From Natrialbaceae archaeon (GTDB taxonomy: Archaea; Halobacteriota; Halobacteria; Halobacteriales; Natrialbaceae), in the NCBI GenBank assembly GCA_003552885.1, contig PUPA01000079.1, positions 1 to 16,541 of the forward strand: 16,541 bases of DNA, read 5' to 3'. A program made the position numbers and the translations under genes. Shown here piece after piece: positions 1-7,420 of the stretch. Position 1 is the first letter of the stretch. The number at the start of each line of letters is the position of its first letter. The notes below the pieces were generated by a model. That model ran no database searches. It was not told the origin of the DNA and worked only from the letters and a program-made list of their open reading frames with translations.

Positions 1-7
1 ATCTAGG

Positions 8-20
8 CGAAACGTATTTG
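8..20 (+). promoter_or_regulatory. Predicted TATA/BRE promoter of the 44-2575 gene
   Basis: The sequence CGAAACGTATTTG lies here. Its TATTTG core (15-20) is centred about 26 nt before the ATG at 44, which fits a leaderless haloarchaeal promoter. A GGTGA at 36-40 could serve as a Shine-Dalgarno but is too close to the ATG to be convincing. Prediction by spacing only. Confidence 0.5.
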
Positions 21-43
21 AGGTGGTTCCTGTTTGGTGACGT

Positions 44-2575
44 ATGAACTCCCAGACGAGAGAGCGCGTCGAGCGGTGGGAGTCGAGACCGTTCGACGGC
101 GGGCTCGCCACGCTCGCCGACCGGAACTTCTCCGGTGCCGTCTCGGCCGACGGCGCGTGGCTGTTCGTGTTGAACGGCCGTGGCGTCGGCGCCGTCGGCG
201 GCGACCTCGAGACGTTCGACGCAGGGGGACGGTGTCACGTCGCCCCCGACGACGCGCTCCCCTTGCTCGCCGCGATGCGCTCGACCGACGGTGAGACCAG
301 AGGGAAGTACTACACGAACGAGACGCCCCTTTCTGAGGTCGACCGAACCCTCACCGAGGGATCGTTCACCGGCTACGTCGAACTCAGCGAGGGCGTGCTC
401 AGCGGCGACTACTACCTCGTCTACTACGGTGGCCGGCGGATGGCCGCCGCCTACATCGGCAACGCAGAGCGGCTACTCACCGGGGAGGAGGCCTACGAAC
501 GGGCCGCCGACGAGGTCGGCATCTACGAGGTCTTCGACGTCGACGTCGACGTCACGGACCTCGGGACCGTCGGCGGGGGAAGCTCCCCTTCGGCCGACGA
601 CGGGTCGGTCCCCGAACCCGACCCGGAGCCGGGGGCCGGGGTCGGCGGGGCGGAGCCGATGTCGAGTGCAGAAGACGCCGAGCCGATGCCTGGAGTCGAG
701 GAGGCGGAGCCGACGGCTGACGTCGAGGCGGAGCCGATGCCCGGAGTCGAGGAGGCGGAGCCGACGGCTGAGGACGGATCGACGGCCGGTGACGAGCCGT
801 CCGCGGACCCAGTCGAGACCGTCAGCTACGACGAGGGGACCTCGACGGGGCGGATCGAGGACGGGCCCATGCCCGGCACCGAGAACGTCGAGGGTGGCGA
901 GGAGGTGACGATGCCCGCTGAGCTGACCGACGAGGACGGACCGCCGTCTGAGGGCTCTGTCGGGGCGGACGCTCCGGCCGAGGATGAGTCGGCGACCGAC
1001 GCTGGAGCCCAGAACGATGTCGAGGACTCGATCGAAGACGGGATCGACGAGGGCTCGGCCGAAGGTGGGGTCGACGACGATTCGGCCGAAGACGGGGCCG
1101 ACGAGAGTTCGATCGAAGGCGGGGTAGACGAGGATTCGGCCGAAGACGCGATCGACGAGAAGTCGGCTGTGGAGGGCTCCGGCGGGCCGTCGCCGACGCC
1201 GGAGGAGGTCGAGGCCGCCGCCGACAGGCTCGAGGAGAGCGGGATCGACTGGACCACGGGTGGACCGGACGATCCGAAGGCGACGGAGGATCGACCGGAC
1301 GACCCGGAGACGGCGGGGGAGGGCCGAACGGAGACCAATCGCAGAGCGGGGGAGGATCGGACGGCCGGGGCGAACGGCGGCGAGGGTCGCTCGGAGCTCG
1401 ACCGCCGCCTCGAGGAGGAAGAGCGCTGGCGGGAGACCCGGCGGATCCCGTCGATCGACCCCGAGAACACCGCCAGCGAGGCGACCCCTTCCGGAAGGTC
1501 GACCTCGCGAACCGACGACCGATCCACGGCGACGGGCAACGGCTCGCCGGCGGTGGACGCCGGAGGTCCCCGCGAGGGGGCGTCGGCCGAGCGGGTCGAG
1601 GAGCTGACCGCGCGTCTGAAAACCCAGCGCGAACGTCTCGAAGACCGGGACGAGCGGGTCGAGACGCTCACCGAGGAACGCGATCGGCTGGCGGCGGCCC
1701 ACGAGGAGCTCACCGAAGAACGCGACGCGCTCCGGTCGCGAAACCGGGAGCTCTCGGGGACCGTCGAGCGTCTCCAGGGACGGATCGCGGAGCTCGAGGG
1801 GGAACTCGAACGGCTGCGGTCCGACGGCGCCACGGGTCGACGCGGGGACAGCGGGCTCACGCCGACGGCGGCGCTCGCGGACACCAACCTCTTCGTGCGG
1901 TACGGCTCGAAGAGCGAACCGACCCTGGAGCGGGCCCACGCGGGGGAGGCCGACGCCGACGAGGTGGCCGCGAATCTGCGGCTGGAACACCACACCGGCT
2001 TCGACGACGCCTCGACGACCGTCGACGGCCGACCGTACCGGGAGTTCCTGCCGACGACGATCGAGTACCGGTTTATCGACTGGCTGACGGGTACGCTGCT
2101 GTATGAGATCCGTGACACGGGAAAGGGCAACGGGCTCGGCGACCTCTACGACGCCATCCCGCGGATCGATCGCGTGGGGTTCGACGCGACGATCTCGCTG
2201 GCCGACGACGACACCGAGGATGTCCCGGACGCGGTCGCGTTCGACCTCGTCGCGTTCGATCGGATGGGTCGGCCGCTCGTCGTCGCGACCCTCAACGATT
2301 CGCGGGATCCGGCACCCCGGGACGCGCTCGCGGAGCTAGAGGAGACCGCCTCGGCGGTGAAGGCGAACTACCCCGACCTCGGGGCCGCGTTCGCCGTCAC
2401 CTCGAGTTTCTTCGAGCCGGGGGCCCTCGAGGTCGCCGAACGGGCGACGAGCGGCGGCCTCCTGAGCCGTGGCTCGAAGCTCAGCTACGTCAACCTCTCC
2501 CGAAAGCAGGGCTACCACCTCTGTCTGGTCGAGTCGCGCTCGGGCGGCTTCCACGTGACCGTGCCGGAGCTCTAG
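44..2575 (+). CDS. Large acidic multidomain haloarchaeal protein (DUF7527-like), function unknown
   Basis: 843 residues with no signal peptide or membrane segment, so cytoplasmic. Residues 1-175 form a compact N-terminal domain ending in an acidic DVDVDVTD stretch. Residues 176-510 are low-complexity, Asp/Glu/Gly/Ser/Pro-rich and repeat-bearing, probably disordered. Residues 515-594 are a Glu/Arg/Leu heptad coiled coil. Residues 605-843 form a folded C-terminal domain starting near ALADTNLFVRYGSKSEP. The stretch FDLVAFDRMGRPLVVATLND (733-752) has the strand-turn-strand look of a PD-(D/E)XK nuclease core, but the E-x-K pair is absent, so I claim no nuclease activity. The architecture resembles haloarchaeal proteins labelled DUF7527; that match is from memory. 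ATG 44 is chosen for its -26 TATA element. The 3' end overlaps the stop of the minus-strand regulator. Confidence 0.8.
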   Translation: MNSQTRERVERWESRPFDGGLATLADRNFSGAVSADGAWLFVLNGRGVGAVGGDLETFDAGGRCHVAPDDALPLLAAMRSTDGETRGKYYTNETPLSEVDRTLTEGSFTGYVELSEGVLSGDYYLVYYGGRRMAAAYIGNAERLLTGEEAYERAADEVGIYEVFDVDVDVTDLGTVGGGSSPSADDGSVPEPDPEPGAGVGGAEPMSSAEDAEPMPGVEEAEPTADVEAEPMPGVEEAEPTAEDGSTAGDEPSADPVETVSYDEGTSTGRIEDGPMPGTENVEGGEEVTMPAELTDEDGPPSEGSVGADAPAEDESATDAGAQNDVEDSIEDGIDEGSAEGGVDDDSAEDGADESSIEGGVDEDSAEDAIDEKSAVEGSGGPSPTPEEVEAAADRLEESGIDWTTGGPDDPKATEDRPDDPETAGEGRTETNRRAGEDRTAGANGGEGRSELDRRLEEEERWRETRRIPSIDPENTASEATPSGRSTSRTDDRSTATGNGSPAVDAGGPREGASAERVEELTARLKTQRERLEDRDERVETLTEERDRLAAAHEELTEERDALRSRNRELSGTVERLQGRIAELEGELERLRSDGATGRRGDSGLTPTAALADTNLFVRYGSKSEPTLERAHAGEADADEVAANLRLEHHTGFDDASTTVDGRPYREFLPTTIEYRFIDWLTGTLLYEIRDTGKGNGLGDLYDAIPRIDRVGFDATISLADDDTEDVPDAVAFDLVAFDRMGRPLVVATLNDSRDPAPRDALAELEETASAVKANYPDLGAAFAVTSSFFEPGALEVAERATSGGLLSRGSKLSYVNLSRKQGYHLCLVESRSGGFHVTVPEL
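677..769 (+). repeat. Two-copy 42-bp in-frame direct repeat
   Basis: Residues 212-225 and 229-242 of the large acidic protein are identical (AEPMPGVEEAEPTA). The DNA copies are 677-718 and 728-769 with a unit spacing of 51 bp. They lie in the disordered linker, and the identical protein with near-identical DNA suggests recent slippage or unequal crossing-over. Confidence 0.85.
1028..1162 (+). repeat. Five tandem 27-bp coding units (minisatellite)
   Basis: Five consecutive 27-bp units encode the nine-residue motif S-[IA]-E-[DG]-[GA]-x-D-[ED]-x: SIEDGIDEG, SAEGGVDDD, SAEDGADES, SIEGGVDED and SAEDAIDEK (residues 329-373). A partial sixth unit, SA, follows. Units begin TCG(G/A)(C/T)CGAAG and diverge mildly. 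The array sits in the acidic linker and is likely to vary in copy number. Confidence 0.9.
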
Positions 2576-2877
2576 CCTTCGATCTCGGCGACGTCCTCGA
2601 TTTTCATCTCCTCTAGCTTCTCGATGATCTCGTCGACCTTGCCGTCTAGGTCGTCGACGAAGTCGGCTGTGTGTTCCGTCTTGATCGCTCCCTGGCTGGA
2701 GGGCTCGATGAGGTTCTCCTCTTCGAGGACGCGGAGGGAGTATCTGACCTTGTGGTGGGGATAGCCGGTCTCGTTCGACATCTTCACGATCCCGATCGGT
2801 TCGTTCTCGATCACCATCCGAAGGACCTGAAGGTGTCGTTCCAGCATATCGACTTCCTTCTCAAGCCTGTCTATCAT
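2572..2877 (-). CDS. Small winged-helix transcriptional regulator (haloarchaeal)
   Basis: 101 residues. Residues 1-20 form a short amphipathic helix. Residues 20-62 read as a winged helix-turn-helix: helix, IVKMSNETGYPHHKVRYSL recognition region, then a wing with LEEENLIEPSSQGAIKT. Residues 75-101 are a Glu/Lys/Ile-rich helix that could mediate dimerisation. The pattern is that of PadR/ArsR-like archaeal regulators in which the wing directly follows VLEEENLI. The gene is less GC-rich than its neighbours, with more Lys, Ile and Asn. ATG 2877 is supported by TTTAAA about 28 nt upstream. It converges on the large acidic gene, sharing a CTAG for both stops, and is divergent from purA across 408 bp. 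Its target is unknown. Confidence 0.8.
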   Translation of the reverse strand: MIDRLEKEVDMLERHLQVLRMVIENEPIGIVKMSNETGYPHHKVRYSLRVLEEENLIEPSSQGAIKTEHTADFVDDLDGKVDEIIEKLEEMKIEDVAEIEG

Positions 2878-2904
2878 GGCACTTGTTAGCTTGTCTTTGT
2901 AGGC

Positions 2905-2910
2905 TTTAAA
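2905..2910 (-). promoter_or_regulatory. TATA box of the winged-helix gene
   Basis: TTTAAA, self-complementary, lies about 28 nt upstream of the minus-strand ATG at 2877. This fits a leaderless transcript. Confidence 0.6.
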
Positions 2911-3100
2911 GATTCCCCTCTGCGACGGAAATGAGGCCGCTGCTGACAGATCGTACGTGGTAGGATATAACGGTTGTGGCTCGATCGGCTAACTCCCCGC
3001 TCCGCGTCGGCCCCGGACTCCGGCCGTCGTGTCGGACCGCCGTCGCGTCGACGCTTCGCCGGCCCGCCGGATCCCGGTCGCGCGTCCCGCCATCCGGTCC

Positions 3101-3187
3101 ATCCCCGTCGTCCGGCCCGCCAGTCTTCATCGGCTGACCCTCGATCCCCGTCGTCCAGTCCACCGATCCCCGTCGTCCGGTCCACCG
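3101..3187. repeat. Degenerate tandem repeat with ATCCCCGTCGTCC core
   Basis: ATCCCCGTCGTCC occurs at 3101-3113, 3144-3156 and 3166-3178. The last two belong to adjacent 22-bp units (3144-3165 and 3166-3187) that differ at one base. The array is about 100 bp upstream of purA. It may be a slippage product or a set of regulator sites. Confidence 0.75.
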
Positions 3188-3253
3188 GTCCCCACCCGTG
3201 CGTTCTGCTCCACACAACGTGCAGACCGGTGTCCGATGGATGGATCGTAATCT

Positions 3254-3260
3254 GTTTACC
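3254..3260 (+). promoter_or_regulatory. Predicted TATA element of purA
   Basis: GTTTACC is centred about 28 nt before the purA ATG at 3286, the spacing expected for a leaderless message. Confidence 0.5.
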
Positions 3261-3285
3261 GGCCGACGGAGAACCGGGTGCTGTC

Positions 3286-4641
3286 ATGACCGTCACCATC
3301 GTCGGGTCACAGCTCGGCGACGAAGGCAAAGGCGGCGTCGTCGACCTCTACGGCGACGCTGTCGACGTCGTCGTCCGGTATCAAGGCGGCGACAACGCGG
3401 GTCACACCGTCGTCCACGGCGAGGAGACGTACAAGCTCTCGCTCGTTCCCTCCGGCGCCGTCAGGGGAAAAGTCGGCGTCCTCGGAAACGGCTGTGTCGT
3501 CAACCCCGAGACCCTCTTCGAGGAGCTCGACGCCCTCGTCGAGCGTGGGCTCGAGCCGGACGTCCGGGTCGCCGAACGCGCCCACGTCATCATGCCGTAC
3601 CACCGCGTCCTGGACGGCATCGAGGAGGACGCAAAGGAAGGTCTCGCCGCCGGCACGACCAAACGCGGCATCGGACCGACCTACGAGGACAAAGCCGGTC
3701 GCCGCGGGATCCGGATCGGCGACCTGCTCGACCCCGACGCCCTCCGGGAGCGTCTCGAGTACGTCGTCCCCCAGAAGCGTGCGCTCGCCGAGGAGGTCTT
3801 CGGCGTCGAGACCGACGACCGTTTCGACGTCGGGAGCCTCTACGAGAGCTACCGCGAGTACGGCGAGCGCCTCGAAGGGATGACCGTCGACTGTGGGGAC
3901 TTCCTGGCCGACCGGATCGACGCCGGCGACGAGGTGATGCTCGAGGGCGCACAGGGCACCTCGATCGACATCGATCACGGCATCTACCCCTACGTCACCT
4001 CCTCGACCCCGACGGCCGGGGGCGCCTGCGTCGGCTCCGGGCTCGGCCCCACCGTCGTCGGCTCCGGCGAGGTGATCGGCGTGGTGAAGGCGTACCTCTC
4101 GCGGGTCGGCACCGGCCCGCTCCCGACCGAACTCGGCGGCGTCGAGGGCCAGACCCCCGGCTACGATCCGGGGGAGACGCCGGCCGAGCAAGAGGAGCTC
4201 GCGACGTACATCCGCGACGAGGGCGGGGAGTACGGCACCGTCACCGGCCGTCCCCGTCGGGTCGGCTGGCTCGACGTGCCGATGCTCCGACACGCCGCCC
4301 GCGCGAGTGGCTTCACCGGGCTCGCGGTCAACCACCTCGACGTGCTCGCGGGGCTCCCCGAGGTGCGGGTCGGCCACGCCTACGAACTCGACGGCGAGCG
4401 ACGGCTGACGATGCCTCCGACCACCGAGCGGTGGGGGGAGTGTGAGGCCGTCCTCCGGACCCTCGAAGGCTGGCCCGAGGTCGACTGGGCCGAGGTCGCC
4501 GCCGAGGGGTACGGGGCGATTCCGGAGAACGCCCGGGCGTACCTCGAGTACCTCGAGGCGGAGCTCGGCGCCCCCGTCTACGCCGTCGGTGTCGGCCCCG
4601 GCCGCGAGGAGACGGTCGTCGTCGAGAACCCCCTCGAGTGA
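3286..4641 (+). CDS. purA: Adenylosuccinate synthase
   Basis: 451 residues, the usual full length. PurA joins IMP and aspartate using GTP to give adenylosuccinate, the first committed step to AMP, in the cytoplasm. The N-terminus MTVTIVGSQLGDEGKGG carries the GDEGKG phosphate loop with the catalytic Asp12. GGDNAGHTVV gives the catalytic His40. GTTKRGIGPTYEDKAGR (IMP binding), LEGAQGTSIDIDHGIYPYVTSS and TGRPRRVGWLD are the remaining family signatures. The reading frame is open further upstream, but those residues are Arg/Ser/Pro-rich and unlike PurA. ATG 3286 puts the GDEGKG motif at the standard place and has a TATA element at about -28. The gene is monocistronic, convergent with the amidohydrolase-like gene. 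Confidence 0.98.
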   Translation: MTVTIVGSQLGDEGKGGVVDLYGDAVDVVVRYQGGDNAGHTVVHGEETYKLSLVPSGAVRGKVGVLGNGCVVNPETLFEELDALVERGLEPDVRVAERAHVIMPYHRVLDGIEEDAKEGLAAGTTKRGIGPTYEDKAGRRGIRIGDLLDPDALRERLEYVVPQKRALAEEVFGVETDDRFDVGSLYESYREYGERLEGMTVDCGDFLADRIDAGDEVMLEGAQGTSIDIDHGIYPYVTSSTPTAGGACVGSGLGPTVVGSGEVIGVVKAYLSRVGTGPLPTELGGVEGQTPGYDPGETPAEQEELATYIRDEGGEYGTVTGRPRRVGWLDVPMLRHAARASGFTGLAVNHLDVLAGLPEVRVGHAYELDGERRLTMPPTTERWGECEAVLRTLEGWPEVDWAEVAAEGYGAIPENARAYLEYLEAELGAPVYAVGVGPGREETVVVENPLE

Positions 4642-4699
4642 GTCCGCCGGAGCGTGTTTTCGGTTCGTCCGAGGCCGTCTGTCCGCTCTAGGGGTCCTT

Positions 4700-4718
4700 G
4701 AGGCCGCATATCGGCCTC
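4700..4718. terminator. Hairpin between convergent purA and amidohydrolase-like gene
   Basis: GAGGCCG (4700-4706) and CGGCCTC (4712-4718) form a perfect 7-bp stem with loop CATAT. It touches the first base of the minus-strand stop codon complement. It could mark 3' ends in both directions. Archaeal termination relies mainly on U-runs, and only a TTTTC at 4655-4659 is nearby. Confidence 0.4.
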
Positions 4719-5545
4719 TAGGGCCGCACTTTCGGGTCCAGGGCGTCGATGACGCGTGCGGCGTTCTTCCAGAACGCCCTGACGAGTTTGTCCTCGGAGA
4801 CGTCGAGGGTGAGGATCTCCATCACGGCGACGTTCGGGTGGGCGGCGGGCGCCCCCGAGCCGAACAGCACCCGGTCGGGGTGTTCGAGCAGCGCCCGTTC
4901 GAGCTGGCGGCGGTAGCGGACGAAGCTCGTGTCCAGATAACAGTCGTCGTACTCCTCGAGCAGGTCGATCATCTCGTCCATCAGCTCCCGGTCGAGCGGG
5001 AACCCCCCGAAACCCGCGACGACGACGGGAAACGACCGCCCGAGGAGCGTCTCCGCGAGCAGCGACGGCGGGGCGTCGACGCCGCCGCCGACGAGCACCG
5101 GGAGGGAGACCGCTTCCAGGCGCGCTATGGTCTCCTCGTCCGGAATGCCGTCCGCGGCCGGATCGAGGACGAAGCCGTGGAACCGGTCGTCGTAGGCGTA
5201 CTGCTCGACGTCCGCCGGGGAGGTGTGGTGGTCCTCGCGCCCACCGGAGAGGACGTCGCCGAGACGGCCCGTCCGGACGCTCCCGGGGGAGCGTGGACCG
5301 TCGATTCGGGCGAACGCGACGAACGGCCGGTCGACACTCAGCCGGGCGACGCCGTTGTTCGCGGCGACGTACCCCCGACGCGGGGCCGGCTCGGGCGAGA
5401 CGATCGCCCGGACGACCCCCGCCTGGTGCATCTCCCGCTCGAGGCGGTCGGGCGAGACCGCCCATCCCCCCACCCCCGTGGCCTCCTCGGGTACCAGACG
5501 CGTGTGCACGTCGACGATCCGGTAGCCGTGTTCCAGCTCCAGCAT
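4718..5545 (-). CDS. Amidohydrolase-2-fold protein with degenerate metal site (predicted pseudoenzyme)
   Basis: 275 residues from ATG 5545. The sequence reads as a TIM barrel of the amidohydrolase-related (PF04909-type) family: beta-1 IVDVHTRL (10-17), GFVLDPA (124-130), LPVLVGGG (148-155), VVVAGFGGFP (174-183), YLDTSFV (203-209), VLFGSGAP (226-233), and the C-terminal LVRAFWKNAARVI helix. In active members the positions read DxHxH, AHxGG and FGSD. Here they are D-V-H-T-R, A-G-F-G-G and F-G-S-G, so most metal ligands and the catalytic Asp are lost. Hydrolase activity is unlikely; a binding or regulatory role is an inference. The frame extends to ATG 5572, but the region before 5545 holds a TATA-like GATATGG at the right spacing, and the barrel starts directly after 5545. 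Confidence 0.85.
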   Translation of the reverse strand: MLELEHGYRIVDVHTRLVPEEATGVGGWAVSPDRLEREMHQAGVVRAIVSPEPAPRRGYVAANNGVARLSVDRPFVAFARIDGPRSPGSVRTGRLGDVLSGGREDHHTSPADVEQYAYDDRFHGFVLDPAADGIPDEETIARLEAVSLPVLVGGGVDAPPSLLAETLLGRSFPVVVAGFGGFPLDRELMDEMIDLLEEYDDCYLDTSFVRYRRQLERALLEHPDRVLFGSGAPAAHPNVAVMEILTLDVSEDKLVRAFWKNAARVIDALDPKVRP

Positions 5546-5567
5546 CCACCGGTGGCTACTCGTTCGA

Positions 5568-5576
5568 ACCATATCG
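5568..5576 (-). promoter_or_regulatory. Predicted TATA element deciding the start of the amidohydrolase-like gene
   Basis: On the minus strand CGATATGGT lies about 27 nt before ATG 5545, but inside the coding region if ATG 5572 were used. This favours 5545 as the start of a leaderless message. Confidence 0.45.
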
Positions 5577-5592
5577 TGCTACCGGCTCGCCG

Positions 5593-5634
5593 TGACCTCC
5601 GCGTGCGTCGTCGTGGCCTCCGCGTGCATCGTTG
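5593..5634. repeat. Two tandem 21-bp units upstream of the thermosome gene
   Basis: Units 5593-5613 and 5614-5634 share TG(A/G)CCTCCGCGTGC and differ at three bases. A partial third copy begins at 5635 (TGGCC). The array lies in the divergent region between the amidohydrolase-like gene and the thermosome promoter. Confidence 0.7.
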
Positions 5635-5734
5635 TGGCCCGCGCGCGTCGGTGATCCCTCGTGCATCCGCCCACGTCGTGTGCTCATGTCTGACACAGAA
5701 AACCGCAAGAGGGGATCGACTCGCTAGGGAAACT

Positions 5735-5742
5735 TTTATATA
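5735..5742 (+). promoter_or_regulatory. Strong TATA box of the thermosome gene
   Basis: TTTATATA is preceded by GGGAAAC, a plausible BRE. It is centred about 39 nt before ATG 5778, which predicts a leader of roughly 12 nt containing the SD-like GTGAGGA (5764-5770). This near-consensus promoter fits an abundant, heat-inducible chaperonin. Confidence 0.7.
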
Positions 5743-5777
5743 GAAGTGCTGACGATACGTGTAGTGAGGATCTACAC

Positions 5778-7355
5778 ATGGCACAACAGCAACGCATGGG
5801 CGGACAGCCTATGTTCATCCTGAGCGAGGACAGCCAGCGAACCCAGGGCCGTGACGCCCAGTCGTCGAACATCATGGCCGGCAAGGCGGTCGCCGAGTCG
5901 GTACGGACGACACTGGGTCCCCGCGGGATGGACAAGATGCTCGTCGACTCCGGTGGGGACGTCGTCATCACCAACGACGGCGCGACCATCCTCGAGGAGA
6001 TGGACATCGAACACCCCGCCGCCCAGATGATCGTCGAGGTCGCCGAGTCCCAGGAGGAGGAAGTCGGCGACGGGACGACCACGGCCGCGGTGATCGCCGG
6101 CAACCTCCTCGCCGAGGCCGAAGACCTCATCGAGCAAGACGTCCACGCGACGACCGTCGTCGAGGGGTACCACGAGGCCGCCCGGATCGCCGGCGAGGCG
6201 ATCGACGACGTCGTCCTCGAGGTCGAGGTCGACGACGAGCTCCTCGAGCAGGTCGCCTCCTCGAGTATGACCGGTAAGGGAACCGGCGGGCTCACCCCCG
6301 AGACGCTCGCGGCGACCGTCGTCGAGGCCATCCGTCACGTCGAGGACGACGGCGACGTCGCCCGCGAGAACGTCGCCGTCCACACCCGGGTCGGTGCCTC
6401 CTCGAGCGCCACCGAACTCGTCCCCGGCATCGTCGTCGACGAGGAGCCAGCCCACGAGGAGATGCCGACCCTCGTCGAGGACGCCGACGTCGCCATCCTC
6501 GACGTCGAACTCGAGGTCCGGACCGGCGAGATCGACGCCGAGTACGCGATCGACTCGATCGACCAGCTCAACGCCGCCCTCGACGCCGAGGAGGGCGAGC
6601 TCAGAGGGTACGCCGAGACGATCGCCGACAGCGGCGTCGACGTGGTCTTCACCACCGACGACGTCGACGACCGCGTCGCCTCCTACCTGGCCGGCGAGGG
6701 CATCCTCACGTTCGCCGACCTCGGCAGCTCCGACGCCCGGGAGGTCGCTTCGGCGACCGGCGCAAAGCGCGTCGGCGCGCTCGATGACCTGAGCGAGGAC
6801 GACTTCGGCCACGCCGACCGCGTGCGCACCGAGCGTTTCGGCGACGACGAACTCGCCTTCGTCGAGGGTGGCGCCGCTGCGGAGTCGGTCACCGTCTTCG
6901 TCCGCGGCGGCACCGAACACGTCGTCGACGAGCTCGAGCGAGCGATCGAGGACGCCCTCGACGTCGTCGCCACGGCACTCGACTCCGGCGAGGTCGTCCC
7001 CGGTGCGGGCGCGACCGAGATCGCGATCGCCGACGCCGTCCGCTCGGCCGCCGCCGGCATCGAGGGCCGCAAACAGCTCGCCGTCGACGCCTTCGCCGAC
7101 GCCGTCGACGTCGTTCCGCGGACGCTCGCGACCAACACCGGCCGCGACCCGATCGACTCGCTCGTCGACCTCCGTGCCGCCCACGACTCCGACGGCCGTG
7201 CCGGCCTGATCACCGACGGCGAGGAGATCACCATCGGCGACCCCGTCGAACACGGCGTCGTCGACCCCGCCGACGTCAAACGTGAAGCCATAGAGAGTGC
7301 GACCGAGGCCGCGACGATGATCGTCCGCATCGACGACGTCATCGCCGCCGAGTAA
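5778..7355 (+). CDS. ths: Thermosome (group II chaperonin) subunit, short form without GGM tail
   Basis: 525 residues. It forms part of the hexadecameric ATP-driven folding chamber in the cytosol. Seen in order: equatorial LGPRGMDKMLVD (46-57), TNDGATIL (65-72), GDGTTT (97-102), apical GIVVDEE with its lid segment (217-355), RGGTEHVVDELERAIEDAL with the catalytic Asp at about 392, and VVPGAGATEIA (406-416). The protein ends at IVRIDDVIAAE. It has no Gly-Gly-Met tail, which most archaeal subunits carry after this helix. That ending and the length resemble the third haloarchaeal subunit (Cct3/ThsC type), an assignment from memory. ATG 5778 is backed by an SD-like site and a strong TATA box. TFB follows 148 bp downstream with its own promoter. 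Confidence 0.95.
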   Translation: MAQQQRMGGQPMFILSEDSQRTQGRDAQSSNIMAGKAVAESVRTTLGPRGMDKMLVDSGGDVVITNDGATILEEMDIEHPAAQMIVEVAESQEEEVGDGTTTAAVIAGNLLAEAEDLIEQDVHATTVVEGYHEAARIAGEAIDDVVLEVEVDDELLEQVASSSMTGKGTGGLTPETLAATVVEAIRHVEDDGDVARENVAVHTRVGASSSATELVPGIVVDEEPAHEEMPTLVEDADVAILDVELEVRTGEIDAEYAIDSIDQLNAALDAEEGELRGYAETIADSGVDVVFTTDDVDDRVASYLAGEGILTFADLGSSDAREVASATGAKRVGALDDLSEDDFGHADRVRTERFGDDELAFVEGGAAAESVTVFVRGGTEHVVDELERAIEDALDVVATALDSGEVVPGAGATEIAIADAVRSAAAGIEGRKQLAVDAFADAVDVVPRTLATNTGRDPIDSLVDLRAAHDSDGRAGLITDGEEITIGDPVEHGVVDPADVKREAIESATEAATMIVRIDDVIAAE

Positions 7356-7420
7356 GCCGCCCGACTCTCCGAATCCTCCTCGCAGTCGACGCCCAGCCCA
7401 CCGGCCACACGCCCGCCGAA

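Larger units (their letters stand above)
2878..3285. other. Gene-free divergent intergenic region between HTH regulator and purA
   Basis: No convincing ORF. The translations through here are Arg/Pro/Ser-rich frame artefacts. The stretch holds the regulator promoter (2905-2910), an orphan GATATAAC at 2964-2971 that could be a TATA element in either direction, degenerate tandem repeats near 3101-3187 and the purA promoter near 3254. The size is large for a haloarchaeal divergent promoter region, so a small RNA is possible but not shown. Confidence 0.6.

Noticed and set aside
473..1993. 506-codon minus-strand frame opposite the large acidic gene
   Set aside because: Arg/Leu/Val-rich product with no domain pattern; it is the antisense of a GC-rich acidic repeat region.
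2974..3285. In-frame extension of purA by 104 codons
   Set aside because: The residues are Ser/Arg/Pro-rich and unlike PurA. ATG 3286 gives the exact family N-terminus and has a promoter at the right spacing.
3307..4377. 356-codon minus-strand frame inside purA
   Set aside because: Shadow of purA; the plus-strand protein is unambiguous.
5772..7253. 493-codon minus-strand frame opposite the thermosome gene
   Set aside because: Asp/Val/Gly-rich shadow of GAC/GTC codons; no recognisable motifs.
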